Source of the DNA: Nitrospinota bacterium
GTDB lineage: Bacteria; Nitrospinota; Nitrospinia; UBA9942; JAHJSF01
DNA length: 29,249 nucleotides
Reading direction: 5' to 3'
NCBI GenBank assembly: GCA_018830405.1
Contig: JAHJSF010000163.1
Location: 1-29,249, forward strand
Position numbers and translations under genes: made by a program. The first letter of the stretch is position 1. Every line of letters starts with the position of its first letter. The notes below the pieces were generated by a model that searched no databases, was not told the DNA's origin, and was given only the letters and a program-made list of their open reading frames with translations. Of the stretch, positions 22,847 through 29,249 are shown piece by piece.

Positions 22847-25063
22847 TTAAGCCATGTATGACGGGATGGCCTCTGCCCAAGCCTTTTTTATCTGCTCAAT
22901 TGGACAGGATATTGTTTGGTTATTGTTTACCCTTATCGAGAGGTTCACCCCCCCCGTTTTTCCCAAGTAAGATGTCTCTATCCCATTTGCAAGAAATAGT
23001 TCTTCAAGGATATTTCTATCCTTATCAAGAATAGATACAATAATCCTTGATTGCCCCTCTCCAAAGAGAATATTGTCTATCCGTCCATCATCCTCTATAG
23101 ATACCTCAGCTCCAAATGTTTTATCCCCCGACATGCATGATTCAGCGATGGTTATGGCCAATCCCCCTTCGGAACAGTCGTGGGCCGAACGGATGATTTC
23201 CTTGTCTATAGCGGCTAGGAGAGCGGTTTGCAGTCTCTTCTCCGTATCAAGGTCTAGGGGAGAGATGGTTCCCTTTTCAAGACCATGAATTAGGCTTAAA
23301 TATTCACTTCCGGCCAAAGACTTCTTGTTGGAACCGATTAGAAAAAGGAGTTCCCCCTCCCCTTTTATATATTGGGTAACGCACTTTTTAATATCTTCAA
23401 CAACCCCGATTGCCCCAATGGTAGGAGTTGGATATATGCCGATGCCGTTTGTTTCGTTGTATAGACTTACATTTCCGCTGACTACCGGAGTTCCCAAGGC
23501 GACACAAGCGTCTGATATCCCTCTTATCGCCTCTTTCATCTGCCACATAACCTCCGGTTTTTCCGGATTACCGAAGTTTAGGTTATCGGTTATGGCCATC
23601 GGTTTTCCACCGGAACAGGCGATATTACGAGCTGCTTCAGCTACCGCCATTGCACCACCCATGTATGGGTCGAGATAACAGAGGCGAGGATTACAGTCGG
23701 ATGTTATGGCTATCCCCTTCTTGGTTCCCTTTACCCTGATTACAGAGGCATCGGATCCGGGGAGGGTAACCGTATCGGTTCTAATGGTATGGTCATACTG
23801 TTGGTAGACCCATTCCTTGCTCCCAAGATTTAGAGAACCGATAAGCTTTAAGAGTGTTTGATTATAATCTTTAGGTTCAGCAACCTTATCTGTGTCGAAG
23901 TTTTGCAGAGCATCAAGATAGGCCGGCCTTTTAGAGGGTCTGTCATATATAGGGGCCTTATTGGATATATCGGCTACCGGTATCTCAACGACTGTTTCCC
24001 CCTTCTCAACTATTCTAAATAGACCATCCCCTGTTACCTTGCCGACGACTACCCCTTCAAGTCCCCACTTTTTGTATATATTTATAAGTTCTTCTTCACG
24101 CCCCCTTTTGGCGACGATAAGCATTCTCTCCTGTGATTCGGAAAGGAGAAGTTCGTAGGCGGTCATCCCCTCTTCACGCCTTGGGATGTCATCGATGTTC
24201 ATCTCTATTCCCGTGCCGCCTCTACCGGCCATTTCGCACGATGATGAGGTCAATCCGGCCGCCCCCATATCCTGAATGCCGAGAATGGCGTCGCTCTTCA
24301 TCGCCTCAAGGCAGGCCTCTATAAGGAGTTTTTCGGTGAATGGGTCTCCGACCTGGACGGTGGGGCGCTTCTCCTCAGATTTTTCATCGAATTCACCTGA
24401 GGCCATTGTGGCCCCATGTATCCCGTCACGCCCCGTTTTGGAACCGACATAGATTACAGGATTACCTACCCCTTCACATATTCCGGTGAATATCTTATCC
24501 TTCTTGGCTATACCGAGACAGAAGACATTGACTAGTATGTTCCCGTCGTAGCTCCCGTTGAAGAACATTTCTCCTCCAACGGTTGGGACACCGACGCAGT
24601 TTCCGTAGCCTGATATACCTGATACTACCCCATCGACCAGATATTTTGTCCTTGGGTGTTCAGGAGAACCAAAACGGAGTGAATCGAGAAGGGCTACCGG
24701 TCTGGCCCCCATGGTAAATACGTCTCTAAGTATTCCTCCAACTCCGGTGGCAGCCCCTTCGTAAGGTTCTATGAAGGAGGGGTGGTTGTGACTCTCCATT
24801 TTAAATACCGCTACAAAGCCATCACCTATATCAACAACTCCGGCGTTTTCCCCGGGGCCGTGGACAACATAAGGAGCCTTGGTTGGGAGTGTCCCCAGAT
24901 GTTTGCGGGAACTCTTATAGCTGCAATGTTCGCTCCACATTACGGAGAAGATACCAAGCTCGGTAAAGTTTGGTTCCCTCCCAAGTATGGAGAGAATCAT
25001 CTCATATTCTGATTCAGATAGGCCATGTTCGGCTATAACTTCTTTGGTGATTTCTTTATTCAT
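22847..25063 (-). CDS. purL: Phosphoribosylformylglycinamidine synthase subunit PurL (small type)
   Basis: A 738-residue ATP-dependent subunit that converts FGAR to FGAM using ammonia from PurQ. The size, without fused glutaminase, marks the small PurL that works with PurS and PurQ. Seen: [33 protein letters not shown] (catalytic His), [17 protein letters not shown] in the first half and its counterpart [20 protein letters not shown] near the end, plus [13 protein letters not shown]. The start overlaps the purQ stop by 4 bases (ATGA), so translation is coupled. Confidence 0.97.
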   Translation of the reverse strand: MNKEITKEVIAEHGLSESEYEMILSILGREPNFTELGIFSVMWSEHCSYKSSRKHLGTLPTKAPYVVHGPGENAGVVDIGDGFVAVFKMESHNHPSFIEPYEGAATGVGGILRDVFTMGARPVALLDSLRFGSPEHPRTKYLVDGVVSGISGYGNCVGVPTVGGEMFFNGSYDGNILVNVFCLGIAKKDKIFTGICEGVGNPVIYVGSKTGRDGIHGATMASGEFDEKSEEKRPTVQVGDPFTEKLLIEACLEAMKSDAILGIQDMGAAGLTSSSCEMAGRGGTGIEMNIDDIPRREEGMTAYELLLSESQERMLIVAKRGREEELINIYKKWGLEGVVVGKVTGDGLFRIVEKGETVVEIPVADISNKAPIYDRPSKRPAYLDALQNFDTDKVAEPKDYNQTLLKLIGSLNLGSKEWVYQQYDHTIRTDTVTLPGSDASVIRVKGTKKGIAITSDCNPRLCYLDPYMGGAMAVAEAARNIACSGGKPMAITDNLNFGNPEKPEVMWQMKEAIRGISDACVALGTPVVSGNVSLYNETNGIGIYPTPTIGAIGVVEDIKKCVTQYIKGEGELLFLIGSNKKSLAGSEYLSLIHGLEKGTISPLDLDTEKRLQTALLAAIDKEIIRSAHDCSEGGLAITIAESCMSGDKTFGAEVSIEDDGRIDNILFGEGQSRIIVSILDKDRNILEELFLANGIETSYLGKTGGVNLSIRVNNNQTISCPIEQIKKAWAEAIPSYMA

Positions 25064-25749
25064 GAGACCGCTTCGATCATAGATTCAAATATTAGACGTC
25101 CATCCTCGTTGCCGACAATAGACTCCATAGAACGCTCAGGATGAGGCATCATCCCCAAGGCATTCCCCTCTTTGTTGAGTATACCGGCTATATTTAGGAG
25201 CGAACCGTTAGGGTTGGTATCGTTACTAACATTCCCCTCCTTATCGGCATAACGGAATAGCACTCTCCCCTCCCCTTCCAACCTCTTAAGCTCTTCAGCG
25301 TCGGCGTAGTATGATCCTTCGGCATGGGCTATAGGGAGTGAAATTAGCTTTTTATCATTAAACTTGTTGGTGAACTTAGAGTTGTTATTTTCAACCCTAA
25401 GAAAGGTATCTTTACATATAAAGCGGAGGTCTTTGTTTCTTATCATTGCACCGGGGAGGATGCCCGATTCGAGGAGTATCTGAAAACCGTTACAGATACC
25501 GATTACAGGATTTCCCCTTTTAACAAATGCCTTTATCTCAGTTAGAGCCGGTGAGATGGCAGCCATAGCACCTGCTCTCAGGTAATCTCCGTAGGAGAAC
25601 CCTCCCGGAACAATCAGGGCATCACAGCCGTTAAGGTCTGGATTGGCATGCCATATAAAGGCCGCCTCTTGCCCCAAGACATGCTTTACCGCATGGTAGC
25701 AGTCATGGTCACAGTTTGAGCCGGGAAAAACAACTATTCCAAATTTCAT
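25060..25749 (-). CDS. purQ: Phosphoribosylformylglycinamidine synthase subunit PurQ
   Basis: A 229-residue class I glutaminase that supplies ammonia to PurL. The catalytic Cys86 is in [18 protein letters not shown], preceded by the N-terminal [14 protein letters not shown] and [15 protein letters not shown]; the His-Glu of the triad is in [10 protein letters not shown] near the end. Length is typical for stand-alone PurQ. It lies between purS and purL and overlaps purL by ATGA. There is a 47-base gap after purS. Confidence 0.97.
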   Translation of the reverse strand: MKFGIVVFPGSNCDHDCYHAVKHVLGQEAAFIWHANPDLNGCDALIVPGGFSYGDYLRAGAMAAISPALTEIKAFVKRGNPVIGICNGFQILLESGILPGAMIRNKDLRFICKDTFLRVENNNSKFTNKFNDKKLISLPIAHAEGSYYADAEELKRLEGEGRVLFRYADKEGNVSNDTNPNGSLLNIAGILNKEGNALGMMPHPERSMESIVGNEDGRLIFESMIEAVS

Positions 25750-25796
25750 GAGGGATTTATAATCAGAACAATAGGTTTAAATAATTTAGAAGGATA

Positions 25797-26042
25797 TTAC
25801 TTCTCCCACTCTATCTCGTAATTCTCTATAACCGGGTTAGATAGGAGCCTCTGACACATCTCTCTGACAAGCTTGTCCCTATCTCCATCTGCGTCATCGG
25901 CCAGGGTTACCTCAATATACTTCCCTATTCTAACTCCCTCAATCCCTTTGTAACCGAGAGATTCGAGCGATTTGTGGGCGGCCTTCCCCTGCGGGTCGAG
26001 AACCCCTTCCTTGAGCATTACATGTATTTTGGCCTTCTTCAC
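25797..26042 (-). CDS. purS: Phosphoribosylformylglycinamidine synthase subunit PurS
   Basis: An 81-residue structural subunit that bridges PurL and PurQ. Family features: KIHVMLKEGVLDPQGKAAHK, then LGYKGIEGVRIGKYIEV and CQRLLSNPVIENYEIE. The start codon is GTG placed directly after the purC stop (TAG-GTG), with AGGTGA as the only ribosome-site-like sequence, so expression probably relies on translation of purC. Confidence 0.95.
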   Translation of the reverse strand: MKKAKIHVMLKEGVLDPQGKAAHKSLESLGYKGIEGVRIGKYIEVTLADDADGDRDKLVREMCQRLLSNPVIENYEIEWEK

Positions 26043-26759
26043 CTATTTAATTCCCTTCTCTGATAGTCTCTTTAAGACCTCCTGGTAGGCCTCTTCTATA
26101 TTCCCCAATCCACGGCGGAATCTATCCTTATCCATCTTCTCCCCGCTCACCTTATCCCAGAGGCGGCAATTGTCGGGGGATATCTCATCGGCCAGGATTA
26201 TCTCACTCCCTATCCTTCCAAACTCAAGCTTGTAGTCGACCAGGGTCAACCCGACATCATCAAAGAGCGCAGTCATAATCTTGTTGACCTTAAGGGCCTT
26301 TTCACGGCAGATGTCTATCTCCTTCTGAGTTCCCAGACCAAAGGCGCGGACATGGTAGTCGTTTATCATCGGGTCGCCCAGGGCATCATCCTTGTAGTAG
26401 AGCTCTATGATAGTCTCAGTCATGACTCTCCCCTCCTCCACCCCCATCCTCTTGGCTAGGCTCCCGGCGGTGATGTTTCGGACGACAACCTCAATCGGGA
26501 TGATATCGACCCTCTTAATCAGCATCTCCCTATCAGATACTTTTTCTACGAAATGCGTTTTAATCCCTTCTTTTTCCAGGAGTTGGAAGATAAGAGAGGA
26601 GATAGAGTTATTCAGTATCCCCTTATCCTTTATGCTCCCCTTCTTCTTTCCATCAAAGGCTGTGGCATCATCCTTAAAATATTGGAGTATTAGCGATTTG
26701 TCCTCTGTTTCATAGAGAATCTTGGCCTTCCCTTCCGATATTTGCGCTCCCTGTTTCAT
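26043..26759 (-). CDS. purC: Phosphoribosylaminoimidazole-succinocarboxamide synthase
   Basis: A 238-residue SAICAR synthetase that joins aspartate to CAIR using ATP. Motifs: SEGKAKILYETEDKSLILQY, FDGKKKGSIKDKG, PIEVVVRNITAGSLAKRMG, YYKDDALGDPMIND and LADEISPDNCRLWD. The ATG at 26759 is chosen because homologues begin a few residues before the SEGKAK motif; the longer frame (to 26816) would overlap purB and adds 19 unlike residues. It is 31 bases downstream of purB. Confidence 0.96.
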   Translation of the reverse strand: MKQGAQISEGKAKILYETEDKSLILQYFKDDATAFDGKKKGSIKDKGILNNSISSLIFQLLEKEGIKTHFVEKVSDREMLIKRVDIIPIEVVVRNITAGSLAKRMGVEEGRVMTETIIELYYKDDALGDPMINDYHVRAFGLGTQKEIDICREKALKVNKIMTALFDDVGLTLVDYKLEFGRIGSEIILADEISPDNCRLWDKVSGEKMDKDRFRRGLGNIEEAYQEVLKRLSEKGIK

Positions 26760-26790
26760 AGTCTCTTTTAAATATAGGTTGATTGTTAAA

Positions 26791-28089
26791 CTAATTAACC
26801 CCGAAGACCCTGGCAAAGATTGTATCGACCTTGCTCAGATGTTTTTCGAGGTTAAATATCTTCTCCACATCATCCTTGGAGATGTGCGACATGATTGTTT
26901 TTTCATTCAGGATAAGGGTCTTAAAGTCTTCCCCCTTCTCCCACACCTTCATCGCCTCTTTCTGAACCAGACGGTAGGCATCCTCTCTCGTTAATCCTTT
27001 CCTTACAAGGGCCAAGAGTATGCTTTCAGAGTATATGAGTCCCCCCATCATTTCAAGGTTTCGCATCATATTCTCGGGGTAGACAATCAGGTTTTCTATC
27101 AGGTTGGTTGTCTTGAATAGCATATAGTTAATCAGGATGGTGCTGTCGGGGAGGATTATCCTCTCAACTGAAGAATGGCTTATATCACGCTCATGCCAGA
27201 GGGGGATATTCTCGAGGGCAGCCATGGCGTTCCCCCTGATAATCCTGGAAAGTCCGGTCATCTGCTCCGAGACTATAGGGTTTCTCTTATGCGGCATGGC
27301 TGAAGAACCTTTCTGCCCCTTGGAGAAGAACTCTTCCGCTTCAAGGACTTCAGTCCTCTGTAGGTGACGAATTTCAACTGATATCTTCTCAATCATCCCG
27401 GCTATTAGGGCCAGGGTGGTCATAAACTCGGCGTGTCTGTCTCTCTGTATAACCTGGGTAGAGATGGGGGCAACTTTAAGGCCGCACTTTTTACAGACAT
27501 ACTCTTCAATCTTAGGGTCGATATTTCCATATGTCCCGACCGCACCCGATATCTGCCCTACCCTGATGGTCTCTCTGGCGGTCTCCATCCTGGTAAGGTT
27601 TCTTTGGCATTCTGCATACCAGAGGGCAAGTTTTAGACCGAATGTTGTAGGTTCGGCGTGTATGCCGTGCGAACGCCCTATCATCGGGGTATTTTTATGT
27701 TCCAAAGCCCGCTTCTTCAAAACCTCTGATAGTCTTTTCAGGTCTTTTAGGATTATATCTGAGGCCTCAAGCATCTGGAGAGACAGGGCGGTATCGAGAA
27801 CATCGGAGGAGGTAAGCCCCATATGGATATATCTGGAAACCGGTCCAACATGTTCGGCTACATTGGTTAGGAAGGCGATTACATCGTGCTTAACGGTTGC
27901 CTCTATCTCCTGAACACGCTCCGGCTCAAAGGCGGCTTTCTCTTTAATCGTCTTTAGGGCATCATCGGGGATTTCTCCCATCTCGTTATAAGCTTCACAG
28001 GCGGCCAATTCTACCCTAAGCCATGTCTTATATCTGTTCTGGTCGCTCCAGATGGAGGCCATCTCTTCTCTTGTATAGCGTGAAATCAT
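26791..28089 (-). CDS. purB: Adenylosuccinate lyase
   Basis: A 432-residue fumarase/aspartase-superfamily enzyme, used twice in purine synthesis: it removes fumarate from SAICAR and from adenylosuccinate. Seen: the N-terminal YTREEMASIWSDQNRYKTWL, the HMGLTSSDVLDTALS active-site segment, the general-acid His region MIGRSHGIHAEPTTFGLKLA and the signature loop GSSAMPHKRNPI. Length matches the 430-residue bacterial class. It is the first gene of the purine cluster; the 214-base gap before folK, read divergently, holds two palindromes that may be control sites. Confidence 0.97.
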   Translation of the reverse strand: MISRYTREEMASIWSDQNRYKTWLRVELAACEAYNEMGEIPDDALKTIKEKAAFEPERVQEIEATVKHDVIAFLTNVAEHVGPVSRYIHMGLTSSDVLDTALSLQMLEASDIILKDLKRLSEVLKKRALEHKNTPMIGRSHGIHAEPTTFGLKLALWYAECQRNLTRMETARETIRVGQISGAVGTYGNIDPKIEEYVCKKCGLKVAPISTQVIQRDRHAEFMTTLALIAGMIEKISVEIRHLQRTEVLEAEEFFSKGQKGSSAMPHKRNPIVSEQMTGLSRIIRGNAMAALENIPLWHERDISHSSVERIILPDSTILINYMLFKTTNLIENLIVYPENMMRNLEMMGGLIYSESILLALVRKGLTREDAYRLVQKEAMKVWEKGEDFKTLILNEKTIMSHISKDDVEKIFNLEKHLSKVDTIFARVFGVN

Positions 28090-28138
28090 TATCCTAAGCC
28101 TATATCTTCTATTAAAATCAATGTAAACTTAACGGAGT

Positions 28139-28155
28139 GCCTTACCAAGTAAGGC
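28139..28155. promoter_or_regulatory. Palindrome 1 upstream of purB (7-3-7)
   Basis: GCCTTAC-CAA-GTAAGGC is a perfect 17-bp interrupted palindrome, about 50 bases before the purB start. It may be an operator or a leader hairpin. Confidence 0.45.
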
Positions 28156-28175
28156 CGTACTGCAACAATTAAATT

Positions 28176-28192
28176 ATGATCGGTACGATCAT
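28176..28192. promoter_or_regulatory. Palindrome 2 upstream of purB (7-3-7)
   Basis: ATGATCG-GTA-CGATCAT is a perfect 17-bp interrupted palindrome in the purB/folK divergent region. A TATAAT box on the minus strand lies a little further upstream (near 28217), so this could overlap the transcript start region. Confidence 0.5.
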
Positions 28193-28303
28193 TAGGGTGG
28201 GGTAAAATGTATGCGGTTATTATAGCAGATAAAGAAATAACATCATCCATTTTATTTTTTATCTGTTGGGAAAACAGAAACTCTCTCAAATAGAGACTTA
28301 TCT

Positions 28304-28798
28304 ATGAAAGATGGCCGAGAAATAGCATTTATAGGTATCGGATCCAACATGGGGGATCCCACAGCTAATTGCCTTGAGGCGATAACCAGGTTGGAGATTG
28401 TTGGAGATATAGAGATTCTGAGCCGTTCTTCACTCTACAAGACTGCCCCGATTGGTTCTAAGGAACAGGATTGGTTTGTAAACTGCGTAGTTGGGGTGGC
28501 CACTACGCTTGGCCCCCTCCCTCTCCTTAAAAAACTTATGATCATAGAGGATTCGATGGGGAGGGTTAGAAAAGAGAAATGGGGAGAGAGGATTATCGAC
28601 CTCGATATCCTTCTCTACGGAGATAAGATTGTTAGGGAGGAAGGGCTGACCATTCCGCATCCTCTTATGCATGAAAGGGGGTTTGTCCTTATTCCTCTTG
28701 AGGAGATCGCCCCCGATGTCCCCCACCCTGTTCTGAATATGAGTATAAGCCTTGTGGCTGATATGGTTAGGGATCAGAAGGTTGTTAGGATTGGTTAG
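28304..28798 (+). CDS. folK: 2-amino-4-hydroxy-6-hydroxymethyldihydropteridine pyrophosphokinase (HPPK)
   Basis: A 164-residue folate-pathway enzyme that transfers pyrophosphate from ATP to hydroxymethyl-dihydropterin. Family landmarks run in order: FIGIGSNMGDP, SSLYKTAPIGSKEQDWFVNC, GRVRKEKWGERIIDLDILLY (with the catalytic Arg and the Mg-binding DLD), then IPHPLMHERGFVLIPLEEIAPD. Length is normal for HPPK alone; no FolB or FolP fusion. It is read divergently from purB and no strong ribosome site is visible before the ATG. A hairpin-rich repeat block follows the stop. Confidence 0.95.
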   Translation: MKDGREIAFIGIGSNMGDPTANCLEAITRLEIVGDIEILSRSSLYKTAPIGSKEQDWFVNCVVGVATTLGPLPLLKKLMIIEDSMGRVRKEKWGERIIDLDILLYGDKIVREEGLTIPHPLMHERGFVLIPLEEIAPDVPHPVLNMSISLVADMVRDQKVVRIG

Positions 28799-28837
28799 TT
28801 ATTCTTCATTTCTTATTCCAAAGTTTATCCTCTTCTC

Positions 28838-28866
28838 CCCTTGCGGGAGAAGGTTTGGATGAGGGG
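28838..28866. repeat. CTTCTCCCCTT/GGGAGAAG hairpin after folK
   Basis: CTTCTCCCC and GGGAGAAG form a hairpin that leads into GGATGAGGGG, a typical member of the window's C/G-run repeats. It may end the folK transcript. Confidence 0.5.
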
Positions 28867-28893
28867 TCATTCCGCACTTGATGCGGAATCCAG
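28866..28893. repeat. Dispersed palindromic repeat, copy 3 (inverted)
   Basis: GTCATTCCG, a variable centre, then CGGAATCCAG: the reverse complement of the units at 1829 and 3391. Confidence 0.8.
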
Positions 28894-28949
28894 TGTCCTT
28901 ACCTCTCTTCCTTTTTTGTCATTTCCAAACGAAGTGAGAAATCTCTTTT

Positions 28950-29142
28950 CTTCTTCATTTCTTGCTCGTCCAAGAAACGAAGCAAAGAAGGACGGCCTAC
29001 CCATTTTTTACGGCTTGGAATTACGATTGGTTTCGGCGCCTAAAGAACTCGCAAGGCTGTGCCTTGCTCAGACATGCTTTAGGCTTTTTCCTTCAACCAA
29101 CCTATTCCAATCCTAAAAATGAGATGGCGGTAATGTAAAGCT
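28950..29142 (-). repeat. Diverged ~190-bp dispersed repeat, copy B
   Basis: The reverse complement matches copy A (17480-17675) from the ACCGCCAT start to TTCTTGGACGAGCAAGAAA. The remaining sequence to 29249 shows no gene or structure I can support. Confidence 0.75.
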
Positions 29143-29249
29143 AAAGCCCGCGACTTTATTTATATAAGGGTCATGACTAGAACAGAGGACATTTTCTGAT
29201 GATTTTAAGTATCAAAAAGTACAAATCACCACCCCTGTTATTAAACCTA

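Noticed and set aside
26759-26816. Longer purC start that overlaps purB
   Set aside because: The extra 19 residues lie before the conserved N-terminus and include the purB end; the ATG at 26759 fits the family.
28089-28289. Minus-strand 66-codon open frame before purB
   Set aside because: It covers the likely promoter and two palindromes, has no homologue I know and no ribosome site.
28090-28303. Purine riboswitch before purB
   Set aside because: I could not find the paired stems and conserved loop bases of the purine aptamer; only two simple palindromes are visible.
28841-29116. Plus-strand 91-codon open frame
   Set aside because: It spans the palindromic repeat at 28866 and repeat copy B; no gene-like features.
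29143-29249. Possible insertion-sequence end (GACATTTTCTGATGATTTT)
   Set aside because: It resembles IS-type ends only loosely, with no partner repeat or transposase in the window.

Overview
The window looks like chromosomal DNA from a free-living diderm bacterium. BamD and a secreted lytic transglycosylase point to an outer membrane. A split glyQ/glyS, a small PurL with separate PurQ and PurS, a CimA-type citramalate synthase and pyruvate phosphate dikinase fit Desulfobacterota, Nitrospirota or a related uncultured lineage. The exact phylum is inference. Intergenic DNA is crowded with short palindromic and dispersed repeats.

Layout. 1-1770 (minus): a lipoprotein gene followed by a secreted-looking calcium-binding protein with a DUF6973-like head. 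1800-3370 (plus): two type II toxin-antitoxin modules, BrnT/RHH-like and Phd/RelE-like, set among repeats. 3436-4314: a VanZ-like membrane protein. 4387-14361 (minus): a metabolic run whose order in transcription direction is an ApgM-like gene (possibly homoserine kinase), lysC, cimA, glyQ, glyS, ppdK. glyS is out of frame by one base at a run of 14 G. 14667-17700: an accessory strip with tRNA-Ala, a DUF4258/DUF2283 pair lying between the tRNA 3' end and a copy of that end, a decayed TPR gene, and a HEPN-like gene between two integron attC-like sites. 17782-19059: a 32-residue basic protein, an alternative-oxidase-like diiron protein and tRNA-Leu. 19431-21335 (plus): a TIGR00725-like Rossmann protein, bamD and a lytic transglycosylase. 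21415-28089 (minus): a purine cluster purB-purC-purS-purQ-purL-purF. 28304-28798 (plus): folK, then repeats to the end.

How the genes work together. The ApgM-like protein, LysC and CimA make a coherent group for aspartate-family and isoleucine synthesis, if the ApgM-like protein is the proposed homoserine kinase. The purine cluster encodes PurF, the FGAR amidotransferase (PurL/Q/S), PurC and PurB. BamD and the transglycosylase serve the envelope.

Most unusual signals: a roughly 194-bp MITE-like element with 20-bp terminal inverted repeats in two inverted copies, one supplying the lysC stop codon and the other ending 7 bp from tRNA-Leu; a toxin-antitoxin-like pair bracketed by tRNA-Ala 3'-end repeats with no integrase; attC-like sites around a HEPN-like gene; and two one-base losses in G runs (glyS and the DUF4258 gene), which may be assembly errors or real slippage sites.
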